Part shown: positions 44,131 through 52,186 of the stretch, piece after piece
Position numbering within the stretch: position 1 is the stretch's first letter
Layout: every line of letters starts with the position of its first letter
Assembly (NCBI RefSeq): GCF_003148905.1
Contig: NZ_QGHC01000012.1
Coordinates: 1-64,000 of the forward strand
From: Fulvimonas soli
GTDB taxonomy: Bacteria; Pseudomonadota; Gammaproteobacteria; Xanthomonadales; Rhodanobacteraceae
DNA length: 64,000 bases
Direction: 5' to 3'
The notes under the pieces: generated by a model
What the model saw: only the letters and a program-made list of their open reading frames with translations
Databases searched by the model: none
What the model was told of the DNA's origin: nothing
Translations under genes and position numbers: made by a program

Positions 44131-44393
44131 TTAAGAGCCTGCCCATGGCCTTCCGGGGAAGAGAGTGCAGGAAGGCCCGCGGGATGGAGCGCGTGCGGGT
44201 GGTGGAGGCGGTGCTGGCCGTTCTTCCATCGAGGCCGTTGGCGGTCTCGCGCCAGGTCGATCGCGGCCGGAGGCCGCGATGCCCGAAGCATCGCCCCGCT
44301 CACGCCATGCCGCGCCGTCGTGGGTCGACGCACTCCTTTTCGCGCATGCCCGCGCGCAGGCGGCTCCCGGCGGGCACGGGGAGCTCTCTAAGG
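44131..44393. repeat. degenerate copy of the short inverted-end element
   Basis: The left end TTAAGAGCCTG at 44131-44141 equals that at 62540, and the right part, with CTCCCGGCGGGCACGGGGAG (44364-44383) and CTCTCTAAGG, aligns with the right part of the 62.5-kb element. About 80 bp before the right end is also similar (GTCGTGG, CACTCCTT, GCGCGCA). The ends no longer pair; instead the left part has its own hairpin (GGCCTTCC/GGAAGGCC, about 44147-44176). The element fills most of the 417-bp gap between slt and the GH17 gene; no gene seen. Confidence 0.65.
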
Positions 44394-44443
44394 CCCGCCG
44401 GCCGCCTGCTAAGCTTGCGCGCTCGTTCCGAGCCGGGAATCGC

Positions 44444-46036
44444 ATGCCGTCCGCTCCCTCGCCTTCGACACGCTCGCACTGGCCGGTCTGGCTCGCGCTG
44501 GCGCTGCTCGCGGCCGCCGGCGCGCTGTGGTGGTGGTGGATGGGCCGCCCGGTGGCGCTGCCGGACGCGCCCTCGTCGCGCATCGCCTGCGTCTCCTACG
44601 CGCCGTTCCGCGCGCCGGGCGAGACGCCATACGACCTGCGCGCCTTCGTCAGTCCGCAACGCATCGACGCCGACCTGCGCGCGCTGTCGCAGCGCTTCGA
44701 CTGCGTGCGCACCTACTCGCAGGCGTTCGGCCTCGACGCGGTGCCGGGCATCGCCGAGCGCTACGGCATGAAGGTGATCATGGGCATCTGGCTGGACCGC
44801 GACCCGCTCGCCAACGCGCGCGAGGTGGCGCGCGGCATCGCCACCGCGAACGCGCACCCGCGGGCGCTGCGCGGGGTGATCGTTGGCAACGAGGTGCTGC
44901 TGCGCGGCGAGCTGGCGCCGGAGGCGCTGGCCGCCTACGCGCGCCAGGTGCGCGCGGCGATCCCGCCGGCGGTGCCGGTGAGCTACGCCGACGTGTGGGA
45001 GGACTGGCTGCGCTACCCGCAAATGGCGCAGGCGGTGGACTACCTCACCATCCACATCCTGCCGTACTGGGAGGACGACCCGGTGCCGCCCGAGCACGCG
45101 GTGCGCCACGTGGCCGAGGTGTACGCGCAGATCCGCCGCGCCTTCCCGGGCAAGGCGGTGATGATCGGCGAGACCGGCTGGCCCAGCGCGGGCCGCGCGC
45201 GCCGCGCCGCGCGCGCCAGCCTGGTGAACGAGGCGCGCTACCTGCGCGAGTTCCTCGCCTACGCCGCCACCGTGGACATGCCCTACAACGTGATCGAGGC
45301 CTTCGACCAGCCGTGGAAGCGCGCGCAGGAGGGCACCGTGGGCGGCTACTGGGGCATCTTCGACGTCGACGCGCGGCCGAAGTTCGCCATGGCCGGCCCG
45401 GTCACCGAGGAGCCGCGCTGGTGGCTGGGCTGGCTGGCCGGCGCGGCCGGCGCGCTGCTGTTCGCCGTCGCCGGCGCGTGGAAGCGCGGCTGGCGCGGCG
45501 CGCGCGGCTGGGCCGCGCTGGCGCTGGCCGGCGCGGGCGGCGGCCTGGCGCTGGCCTGGCAGGGCCGGCAGATGCTCTACGCCTGCCGCAACGCATTCGA
45601 GTGGGCGCTGTCGGGCGCGGCCTGCCTCGCCGCGCTGCTCACCGCGCTGTGGCTGGCGCGCGCGCTGGCCGCGCGGCTGGCCGGCACGGCCGCGCCGCTG
45701 CCGCCGCGCTGGCTGCGCTTCGGCTGGCTGTTCGGACTGGCGCTGCTCGACCTGCTGCTGACCGCCGACGGCCGCTACCGCGACTTCCCGCTGGGCCTGT
45801 TCGCGCTGCCCTGCGCCGGCTACGCGCTGCTGGCGGCGGCCGGCGCGCGGCTGGCGCCGTCGCTGGAGGAACGCTTCCTGGCCGGCGCGGCGGCGCTGAT
45901 GGGCGCGGTGCTGGTGGCGATGGAGCTGGGGCTGGACGCGGTGACCTGGCTATGGCTGGGCCTGAACCTCGCCCTGGCCGTTCCCGTACTGCGCCGCGGC
46001 CTGGCAGCGCAGCAGGCGCAGGCAGCCCACCAGTAG
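44444..46036 (+). CDS. membrane-bound GH17 family beta-glucan enzyme
   Basis: 530 residues. An N-terminal anchor helix (about 13-32) is followed by a GH17 domain (about 45-320) with both catalytic glutamates: Glu in IVGNEVLLRGE near 150 and in GETGWPSAG near 243. The remainder (about 325-530) forms six or more membrane helices. Such fusions are related to rhizobial NdvC-type proteins and annotated as beta-(1,6)-glucan synthases, so a role in periplasmic or surface glucan transglycosylation is likely, not proven. Its last 87 bp overlap the convergent small membrane-protein gene. Confidence 0.82.
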   Translation: MPSAPSPSTRSHWPVWLALALLAAAGALWWWWMGRPVALPDAPSSRIACVSYAPFRAPGETPYDLRAFVSPQRIDADLRALSQRFDCVRTYSQAFGLDAVPGIAERYGMKVIMGIWLDRDPLANAREVARGIATANAHPRALRGVIVGNEVLLRGELAPEALAAYARQVRAAIPPAVPVSYADVWEDWLRYPQMAQAVDYLTIHILPYWEDDPVPPEHAVRHVAEVYAQIRRAFPGKAVMIGETGWPSAGRARRAARASLVNEARYLREFLAYAATVDMPYNVIEAFDQPWKRAQEGTVGGYWGIFDVDARPKFAMAGPVTEEPRWWLGWLAGAAGALLFAVAGAWKRGWRGARGWAALALAGAGGGLALAWQGRQMLYACRNAFEWALSGAACLAALLTALWLARALAARLAGTAAPLPPRWLRFGWLFGLALLDLLLTADGRYRDFPLGLFALPCAGYALLAAAGARLAPSLEERFLAGAAALMGAVLVAMELGLDAVTWLWLGLNLALAVPVLRRGLAAQQAQAAHQ

Positions 46037-46345
46037 CGCGAAGGCGCCGGCCTCGACGCAGTACAGCAGCAGCGCGAGCACGCCCAGCGCGGCGGCCAGC
46101 CAGGCCACGGGCAGCCGCCGCCACAGCAGCGCCAGCGCGCTCGCCGCCAGCGCGGCGTAGCCGTAGCCGTAGCCGAGGAAGCCGAGCACCAGCGCCTGCC
46201 GCACGGCGCACAGCGGCGTGCCGGGCGCGGCCTCGCAGCGGTGCCCCAGCACGCTGGCCTCGATCAGCCCGTAGCGGACCGCCACCGCCGCCAGCGCGAC
46301 CAGCGCCAGCAGCAGCCAGGGCAGGGCCGGGCGCAGCCGCCTCAT
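45950..46345 (-). CDS. small polytopic membrane protein, unknown
   Basis: 131 residues with about four hydrophobic helices, starting MRRLRPALPWLLLALVALAA. I do not recognise the family. It is supported by an ATGA overlap with the upstream EEP-family gene on the same strand, indicating translational coupling. Its 3' end runs 87 bp into the oppositely oriented GH17 gene; a shorter true end is not possible in this frame. Confidence 0.6.
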   Translation of the reverse strand: MRRLRPALPWLLLALVALAAVAVRYGLIEASVLGHRCEAAPGTPLCAVRQALVLGFLGYGYGYAALAASALALLWRRLPVAWLAAALGVLALLLYCVEAGAFALLVGCLRLLRCQAAAQYGNGQGEVQAQP

Positions 46346-47139
46346 CGGCGCAACCGCTGCGCCTGCGGCGCGAGATGGGCCGGCAGGCTGATCTCGGCGG
46401 CCAGCGGCAGGTGGTCGGAGAACGCCTGCGGCAGCGTCCACACCTTGTCGAGGCGGATGCCGGGCGAGGCGAGGATGTGGTCCAGCGCGCGGCGCGGCTT
46501 CCAGCTCGGGAAGGTGGCGGCGGCCTGCACCGGCGGCTGCAGGTGGCTGCGCTTGAACAGTTGCTGCATCTCGCGGCTGTGCACGTCGGTGTTGAGGTCG
46601 CCCATCAGCACCGCGTTGGGGTAGTCCTGCAGCAGCTCGGCGATGAAGGCCAACTGCCTGGCGCGCGCCGGCGCGCTCAGCGAGAGGTGGGCGACCATCA
46701 CGGTGAGCGCCTCCCGCGCCTCGCCGTAGCGCACCAGCAGCGCGCCGCGGCCGGGGATGCGGCTGGGCAGCGGGTAGTCCAGCACGCTGTGCGGCTCCAG
46801 CCGGCTGATCAGGCCGTTGGCCGAATGCGCCAGCCGCGCCATCGGCCGGTTCGGCTGGTGGCTCCAGAACGGCAGGCCGGAGGTCTCGGCCAGGTAGCGG
46901 GTCTGGTTGAGGAAGCCCGAGCGCAGGCTGCCGGCGTCGGCCTCCTGCAGGCCGATCACGTCGAACTGCGGCAGCACCTCGGCCAGGCGGTCGAGGTTGT
47001 CCAGCTTGCTGCGGCCGGGCAGCACCGCGTTGAGGCTGCGGGTGACGTATTCCCGGTAGCGCTGCACGCTGGCGCCGGCGAGGATGTTGCAGCTCAGCAG
47101 GCGCAGGCGGCGTTCGGACGGGGCGGGAGCGCGGGTCAT
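46342..47139 (-). CDS. endonuclease/exonuclease/phosphatase family protein
   Basis: 265 residues with the EEP metal-dependent fold: LLSCNIL near 13-19, IGLQEAD (metal-binding Glu), MVAHLSL, MGDLNTD, and the C-terminal LDHILAS and SDHLPL motifs. All catalytic motifs are present, so it is probably an active phosphodiesterase or nuclease. No signal peptide. Genes of this type often adjoin dsbA and cytochrome c4 in Gammaproteobacteria, as here. Start MTRAP at 47139 is preferred over a form 12 codons longer. Confidence 0.88.
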   Translation of the reverse strand: MTRAPAPSERRLRLLSCNILAGASVQRYREYVTRSLNAVLPGRSKLDNLDRLAEVLPQFDVIGLQEADAGSLRSGFLNQTRYLAETSGLPFWSHQPNRPMARLAHSANGLISRLEPHSVLDYPLPSRIPGRGALLVRYGEAREALTVMVAHLSLSAPARARQLAFIAELLQDYPNAVLMGDLNTDVHSREMQQLFKRSHLQPPVQAAATFPSWKPRRALDHILASPGIRLDKVWTLPQAFSDHLPLAAEISLPAHLAPQAQRLRR

Positions 47140-47220
47140 CGGGACGACGTTAGCGGGCGAAGCATCCCGCACCAAGATGGGGGCGCCGGCCGCGGCGGCA
47201 AGCGGCCGGCGCGGCCGGCC

Positions 47221-47868
47221 TCACTTGCCGGCCAGCTCGCGCTTGACCAGCCACTGGGTCAGCGCGGAGAGCTGGTCGTAGCTCTTGACCTGGGCGCTGC
47301 GGTACTTGCCGTCCACCACGATGGTCGGGGTGCCGTCCACCTGCCACTTCTGGATCAGCTCGAAGTCGCGCTTGATCTGCGCGGTGACCGCCTCGGAGGT
47401 GGCGACGCGCATGAACTCGTCGCGGTTCACGCCGTGGCGCGCGTAGAAGTCGGCCAGCTCGTCCAGCGTGTTGATCGGGTAGTGCTGGGCGAACTTCTCC
47501 GCGAACAGCTCCAGGTGGCTCTGCTCGAGCACGCCCAGCTGCCTGGCCGCGTAGTAGGCGCGCGCGTAGGGCAGCCACTCGGCGCTGAACGGCGCCGGCA
47601 CCAGCTTGAACACCACGTCCTTGGGCAGCGCCTTGCGCAGCTGCTCGGCGACCGGCGCGAAGTGCGCGCAGTGGATGCAGCCGTAGGAGAACACCTCCAC
47701 CACCTCGACCTTGCCCTCGTCGCTGTAGCGCTGGTACGGCGCGGGCAGGGTCACGTACTCCTGGCCCTCGGTGTACGGCGCCGCGGCGTCGGAGTTGGAG
47801 GCGGTGCAGGCGCTGGCCAGCAGCAGGCCGCCGAGCAGGACGAGGGTGCGGGCGTGACGCTTGAACAT
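47221..47868 (-). CDS. DsbA-like thiol:disulfide interchange lipoprotein, second copy (CIHC)
   Basis: 215 residues. The N-terminus LLLASAC suggests a lipoprotein with Cys21, though Ala at -3 makes the lipobox imperfect. The thioredoxin fold with helical insertion carries active site CIHC (Cys64, Cys67) in VFSYGCIHCAHF and the cis-Pro loop VDGTPTIVVDG. It should oxidise cysteines of exported proteins. Shine-Dalgarno GGAGAAC upstream. It follows its paralogue by 83 bp, across a GC hairpin. Confidence 0.9.
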   Translation of the reverse strand: MFKRHARTLVLLGGLLLASACTASNSDAAAPYTEGQEYVTLPAPYQRYSDEGKVEVVEVFSYGCIHCAHFAPVAEQLRKALPKDVVFKLVPAPFSAEWLPYARAYYAARQLGVLEQSHLELFAEKFAQHYPINTLDELADFYARHGVNRDEFMRVATSEAVTAQIKRDFELIQKWQVDGTPTIVVDGKYRSAQVKSYDQLSALTQWLVKRELAGK

Positions 47869-47919
47869 GGAAGGTTCTCCGCAAACGCGGCGGCGCGGCC
47901 GCGGGGGTTCGGTGGCGCG

Positions 47920-47942
47920 GGCGCCCGGACGGCCCGGGCGCC
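47920..47942 (-). terminator. intercistronic hairpin between the two DsbA-like genes
   Basis: A 9-bp all-GC stem (GGCGCCCGG/CCGGGCGCC) with a 5-base loop lies between the paired genes. No U run follows, so it may slow or partly stop transcription or protect an mRNA end. Confidence 0.4.
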
Positions 47943-47951
47943 GCGGGGGCC

Positions 47952-48839
47952 TCACTGGCCGGCCGCTTCCCTGGCGACCAGCCACTTGGCCAGCTCGATG
48001 CTCTGCGCGGCGCCGACGCTGGAGGGCGAGAAGCGGTACTTGCCGTCGACCACGATGGTCGGCGTGCCCTCCACCCCGTAGGCCTTCACCAGCTCGTCGG
48101 CGCGCTTCATCTTGGTGTTGATGGTGAACGAGTTGGCCACCGCGACGAACTCCTTCGGGTCGGCGCCGAACTTGGCGTAGACCTTGGCGGCGTCCTCGAT
48201 GGTGGGCAGCGCGGACATCGGCTTGAGGCCGTCGCCGCCGGGCTTCATCGCGCTCAGCTCGCGGGTGCCCCACACCGCGTCGTACATCGCGTCCATCGCC
48301 TTGTCCGCCACGCCCAGCGCCTGCGCGGTGAGGTAGGCGCGCTGCAGCATCGGCCAGTTCTCCTGCGGGATGAACGAGGCCGGCAGGTAGACCATCACCG
48401 CGCTGGCCGGCAGCTGCCTGGCGATCTGGTCGGCGGTCAGGTGGAAGGCGTTGCAGGCCGGGCAGCCGTAGGAGAACACCTCGACCACCTCGATCTTGTC
48501 GGTGCTGGTGACCTTCGGCTGGGCCGGCTCGATGCGGAAGTAGTCCTTGCCCTCGACCCACTTGCCGTCGTCGACGAACGGCGCGGCGGCCGGGGCGGCA
48601 GCCGCGGCGGCGGTGGCCGCCGGTGCCGGCGCCGGGGTCGTGCCGGCCGCCGCGGGGGCGGCGGCGCCGGCGGGAGCGGCCGGCGCGCTGCTGGCGGGGG
48701 CGGCGGCGGGCGCCGCGGCCGGCGCCGTGGCGGCCGTGCCTGCCGGGGCGGGCGCCGTGCCGGCGCCGCCGTCGTTGCCGCTGCTGCAGGCGGCGAGCGC
48801 GAACAGGGCAGTGCACAGGATCGGCAGACGCTTGAACAT
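47952..48839 (-). CDS. DsbA-like lipoprotein with Ala/Pro linker, first copy (CPAC)
   Basis: 295 residues. A lipoprotein signal (FALAACSSG, Cys18) is followed by a low-complexity Ala/Pro/Thr linker (about 21-88) that would hold the domain away from the membrane. The DsbA domain has active site CPAC (Cys126, Cys129) and cis-Pro loop VEGTPTIVVDG. Proteins of this type occur with cytochrome c4 in Xanthomonadales. Shine-Dalgarno GAGG six bases before the ATG. It starts 63 bp after the cytochrome c4 gene on the same strand. Confidence 0.92.
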   Translation of the reverse strand: MFKRLPILCTALFALAACSSGNDGGAGTAPAPAGTAATAPAAAPAAAPASSAPAAPAGAAAPAAAGTTPAPAPAATAAAAAAPAAAPFVDDGKWVEGKDYFRIEPAQPKVTSTDKIEVVEVFSYGCPACNAFHLTADQIARQLPASAVMVYLPASFIPQENWPMLQRAYLTAQALGVADKAMDAMYDAVWGTRELSAMKPGGDGLKPMSALPTIEDAAKVYAKFGADPKEFVAVANSFTINTKMKRADELVKAYGVEGTPTIVVDGKYRFSPSSVGAAQSIELAKWLVAREAAGQ

Positions 48840-48867
48840 GGTGACCTCGGGGAAGGGGACGTCTAAA

Positions 48868-48894
48868 CGATCACGCCGGCCCAGGGCCGGCGTG
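48868..48894 (-). terminator. hairpin after cytochrome c4 gene
   Basis: A perfect 10-bp stem (48872-48881 with 48885-48894) and 3-base loop, followed on the minus strand by ATCGTTTAG. Weak T run, so probably a partial terminator before the DsbA genes. Confidence 0.45.
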
Positions 48895-48902
48895 CGTGGC
48901 GG

Positions 48903-49670
48903 TCAGGGCGTGGCCGGCTTGGCCTCGGCCCCGTCGGCCGCGTGCAGGCCCTCGATGTAGCTGGCCAGCGCGGCGATGTCCTTGTCGTCGAGCTTCTTGG
49001 CGATCGACGGCATGATCTGCGCCTGCGCGTCGTCGCCCCACGCGGTGCCGTCGTGCCAGGCCTTCAGCGTGGCCTGGATGTACTGCGCGTGCTGGCTGGT
49101 CAGCTGCGGGTACATCGCGCCCGGATTGCCGCGGCCGTCGATGCTGTGGCAGGCCATGCAGGCCGGCACGCCGCGCTCGGCATCGCCCTCGCGGAACAGC
49201 TTCTGGCCCTGCTCGACCAGCGCCTCGTCGGCCACGCCCGGCAGCGCGCTCTTGCTGGCGAAGTAGGCGCCGATGTCGTGCATGTCCTGCTCCGACAGCG
49301 GCGTGGCCATGCCCAGCATGATCGGGTTCTGCCGCTTGCCGCTCTTGAAGTCGGTGAGCTGGCGGACGATGTAGGACTCGTGCTGGCCGGCCAGCTTGGG
49401 GTACTGCGGGTCGCTGGAGTTGCCGTCCATGCCGTGGCAGGCGCCGCAGGCGGCGGCCTTGCCCTGGCCGGCGGCGGCGTCGCCCGGCTTCGCCGCGGCG
49501 GTCTCGGCGGCCGGCGCGGCGGCGGCCGGTGCCGGCTGCGCCGACGAGCTGGCGGCGGCCGGCGTCTTGGCGGCCTCCTGCGCGCTCACCGCGCCGGCGG
49601 ACAGCGCGAAGGCGAGGGCGACGGCGCTGCCCAGGATCGCGGGCCGAAAACCGGTGGGCCGAAAACTCAT
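48903..49670 (-). CDS. dihaem cytochrome c4
   Basis: 255 residues. A signal peptide (1-30, AVSA) and an Ala/Pro-rich linker (31-65) precede two cytochrome c domains with CGACH (Cys75-His79) and CMACH (Cys171-His175); likely Met ligands are in MLGMATPL and QIMPSIAKKL. Cytochrome c4 carries electrons from the bc1 complex toward terminal oxidases. GGAG lies eight bases before ATG 49670, and a good sigma-70 promoter is visible. Divergent from engB, as in many Gammaproteobacteria. Confidence 0.94.
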   Translation of the reverse strand: MSFRPTGFRPAILGSAVALAFALSAGAVSAQEAAKTPAAASSSAQPAPAAAAPAAETAAAKPGDAAAGQGKAAACGACHGMDGNSSDPQYPKLAGQHESYIVRQLTDFKSGKRQNPIMLGMATPLSEQDMHDIGAYFASKSALPGVADEALVEQGQKLFREGDAERGVPACMACHSIDGRGNPGAMYPQLTSQHAQYIQATLKAWHDGTAWGDDAQAQIMPSIAKKLDDKDIAALASYIEGLHAADGAEAKPATP

Positions 49671-49743
49671 ACACTTGTCTCCAGAGAAACTGCGACAACC
49701 GCTGCGGACGCAACCCTTGCGCGTGGCGGGCAGAAACCGCGGA

Positions 49744-49772
49744 ATTATCCCCGCGCCACCGAAGCCGGTCAA
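49744..49772 (-). promoter_or_regulatory. sigma-70 promoter of cytochrome c4 gene
   Basis: On the minus strand TTGACC (49767-49772) and GATAAT (49744-49749) are spaced by 17 bp, five of six consensus matches each. It faces the cytochrome gene and lies within the 111-bp spacer shared with engB. Confidence 0.7.
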
Positions 49773-49781
49773 ACCGCCCCC

Positions 49782-50417
49782 ATGCCCAATCCCCTGCAAG
49801 GCGCGCAGTTCGTGCTCGCCGCCCACCGCCTGGGCCAGCTGCCCGCCGACCGCGGCGCCGAGGTGGCCTTCGCCGGCCGCTCCAACGCCGGCAAGTCCAG
49901 CGCGCTCAACGCGCTGGCCGGCCACAAGGGGCTGGCGCGCACCTCCAAGACGCCGGGGCGGACCCAGCAGATGGTGGTGTTCGCGCTGCCGCCGCTGGCG
50001 CAGGGCGAGGGGCGGCCGCCGCTGGAGGCGCGCCTGGTCGACCTGCCCGGCTACGGCTACGCCGAGGTGCCGGCGGAGCTGCGCGAGCACTGGAAGCGCG
50101 AGATCGACGCCTACCTGCACCGGCGCGGGAGCTTGCGCGGCGTGGTGCTGATCGTCGACATCCGCCACCCGCCCAAGCCGTTCGACCGCATGATGCTGGA
50201 CTTCTGCGCCGCCACCGCGCTGCCCTGCCACGTGCTGCTGACCAAGGCCGACAAGGTCGCGCGCGGCCAGGCCGCCGCCGCGCTGGAGGCGCTGCGCAGG
50301 GGCATGCGCGAGGACGGCGTGCCGGGCACGGCGCAGGTGTTCTCCTCCACCGCCGGCACCGGCGTGGAGGAGGCGCGCGAGCGCATCGCGGAGCTGCTGC
50401 GCACGCCGCGCGGCTGA
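49782..50417 (+). CDS. engB: ribosome biogenesis GTPase EngB (YihA/YsxC)
   Basis: 211 residues. G1 is GRSNAGKSS at 32-40, then SKTPGRTQQ (G2), DLPGYGYAEVP (G3), LTKADK (G4) and SSTAGTG (G5). EngB helps late 50S subunit assembly and is essential in many bacteria. Start ATG 49782 gives the usual N-terminus before the QFVLAA helix. Confidence 0.96.
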   Translation: MPNPLQGAQFVLAAHRLGQLPADRGAEVAFAGRSNAGKSSALNALAGHKGLARTSKTPGRTQQMVVFALPPLAQGEGRPPLEARLVDLPGYGYAEVPAELREHWKREIDAYLHRRGSLRGVVLIVDIRHPPKPFDRMMLDFCAATALPCHVLLTKADKVARGQAAAALEALRRGMREDGVPGTAQVFSSTAGTGVEEARERIAELLRTPRG

Positions 50418-50527
50418 GGACGAAGTGCCCCGGCCGGCGCGCGGCATGGCGGCCTTGTCCGCCATGCCGCGCCATCGCCGCGGTCGGCCGCGCGGATCGC
50501 GGCGCCGGGGCTTTCCCGCGCCGCCCG

Positions 50528-51559
50528 CTACGGCACCAGCACGGCGCGGCCGACCACCTTGCCGGCCTTGAGCTCGGCGTAGACCTCGGGCGCCCGTTCC
50601 AGCGGGTACTCGGTGATGTGCGCGCGGATGCGGCCGTCGCGCGCCATCGCGATCACCTCCATCAGCTCGGCGCGGCCGCCCCAGTAGGGCGTGCACACCT
50701 CGCAGCCGTAGGGCGTGCTGCCGAAGCGGAAGTCGTGGTGGCCGCCGCCGAGGCCGACGATGGTCCAGCGGCTGTCGCGGCCGAGCACGCGCGCGCCCAG
50801 GTCGAAGGTGGGCTGGATGCCCACGCAGTCGAGCACCAGCGCGGCGCCGCGCGGGCCGACGATGTCGCGGATCGCCGCGGCGGCCGCCTCCACGTCGCGG
50901 GTGTCGACGGTGGCGTCGGCGCCGAGCTCCCGCGCCTGCCGCAGCTTGGCCGCGTCGACGTCGCCGGCGACGATGCGCACCGGCGCCAGCGCGCGCAGCA
51001 GCTGCACCGCCATGTGGCCCAGGCCGCCCACGCCCAGCACCACCGCCGTGGCGCCGGCGGCGAGCCGGGGCAGGGCGCGCTTGATCGCGTGGTAGGGCGT
51101 GAGCGCGGCGTCGCTCAGCGGCGCGGCCTGGCGCGGGTCGAGCGAGCCCAGCGGCACCAGCAGGCGCGCCGCCGGCACCAGCATGTACTCGGCCATGCCG
51201 CCGTCGAAGCCCAGGCCGCCGCCGGCGCCGCCGAGCCGCTCGGCGTTCTCGCAGTAGTTCTCCATCGACACCTGGCAGGCGTGGCAGTGGCCGCAGCCCC
51301 AGGGGCCGTAGACGGCCACCGCGTCGCCCTCCTTGAAGCCGCCGACGCCCTCGCCCAGCGCGGCGATCCAGCCGGCGTTCTCGTGGCCGAGGGTGAAGCC
51401 GGCCCGGAAGCCGAGCTCCTCCTCCATCACGTGCAGGTCGGAATGGCACACGCCGGCGCCGCCGATCTTCAGCAGCACCTGGCCGGGACCGGGCTCGGGG
51501 CGCGGCACGTCCTCCACCGTGGCGGGCTTGCCGACGCCGTTGAAGCGCACTGCTTTCAT
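50528..51559 (-). CDS. zinc-dependent alcohol dehydrogenase
   Basis: 343 residues of the medium-chain dehydrogenase family. Catalytic-zinc residues are in GVCHSDLHV and GHENAG; the structural-zinc lobe CGHCHACQVSMENYC has its four cysteines. The coenzyme site is LGVGGLGHMAVQL, and an acid ending the next strand (VAGDVDAAKL) points to NAD rather than NADP. The substrate is unknown. ATG 51559 has GGGAG about eight bases upstream. The 110-bp gap to engB is non-coding. Confidence 0.9.
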   Translation of the reverse strand: MKAVRFNGVGKPATVEDVPRPEPGPGQVLLKIGGAGVCHSDLHVMEEELGFRAGFTLGHENAGWIAALGEGVGGFKEGDAVAVYGPWGCGHCHACQVSMENYCENAERLGGAGGGLGFDGGMAEYMLVPAARLLVPLGSLDPRQAAPLSDAALTPYHAIKRALPRLAAGATAVVLGVGGLGHMAVQLLRALAPVRIVAGDVDAAKLRQARELGADATVDTRDVEAAAAAIRDIVGPRGAALVLDCVGIQPTFDLGARVLGRDSRWTIVGLGGGHHDFRFGSTPYGCEVCTPYWGGRAELMEVIAMARDGRIRAHITEYPLERAPEVYAELKAGKVVGRAVLVP

Positions 51560-51630
51560 GGCTTGCTCTCCCTGGCCGCGAAGAAGCCGGGAAGCTAGCG
51601 CCCGCGAGGGCTAGGCGGCGTGAACCGGGC

Positions 51631-52125
51631 TCAGGCCGCGGCGAGGCTGTCCATGAACACGCGGCACAGCGCCTCCATGCCGGCGCGGTCGTCCTCGTCG
51701 AAGCGGGCGAGCAGCGGGCTGTCCACGTCCCACACGCCGAGCAGCGCGCCGTCGGCCTTCACCAGCGGCACCACGATCTCCGACTGCGAGGCGGCGTCGC
51801 AGGCGATGTGCCCGTCGAAGGCGTTGACGTCGCGCACCAGCTGGGTCTGCCGGGACTGCGCGGCGGTGCCGCACACGCCGCGGCCGAGCGCGATGCGCAC
51901 GCAGGCCGGCTTGCCCTGGAACGGGCCGACCACCAGCTCGTTGCCGTCGTAGAGGTAGAAGCCGGCCCAGTTGAGCCCGGGCAGGCTGTGGAACACCAGC
52001 GCGCTGAAGTTGGCGGCGTTGGCGATCAGGTCGCGCTCGCCGGCGAGCAGGCCGCGCGCCTGCCGCGCCAGCTCCTCGTAGTGCTCGCGCTTGCTGGCGT
52101 GCGCGCCGGCCTTGAGTTCGAACAT
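51631..52125 (-). CDS. msrC: free methionine-(R)-sulfoxide reductase MsrC (GAF domain)
   Basis: 164 residues, one GAF domain. Three cysteines match the catalytic set of fRMsr (Cys84, Cys94 and Cys118 in E. coli): GPFQGKPACVRI, GRGVCGTAA and GHIACDAAS. The NWAGFYLYDG and VDSPLLARFDEDD segments are also typical. It reduces free Met-R-sulfoxide using thioredoxin, which is encoded at 60 kb here. Divergent from the TMEM175-like gene, 61 bp between starts. Confidence 0.92.
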   Translation of the reverse strand: MFELKAGAHASKREHYEELARQARGLLAGERDLIANAANFSALVFHSLPGLNWAGFYLYDGNELVVGPFQGKPACVRIALGRGVCGTAAQSRQTQLVRDVNAFDGHIACDAASQSEIVVPLVKADGALLGVWDVDSPLLARFDEDDRAGMEALCRVFMDSLAAA

Positions 52126-52186
52126 GGGAGCGATCCCGGCGGGGAAACCCGTATTATGCGCCGGTCGCCAAGGGGAGGAGACGCAC

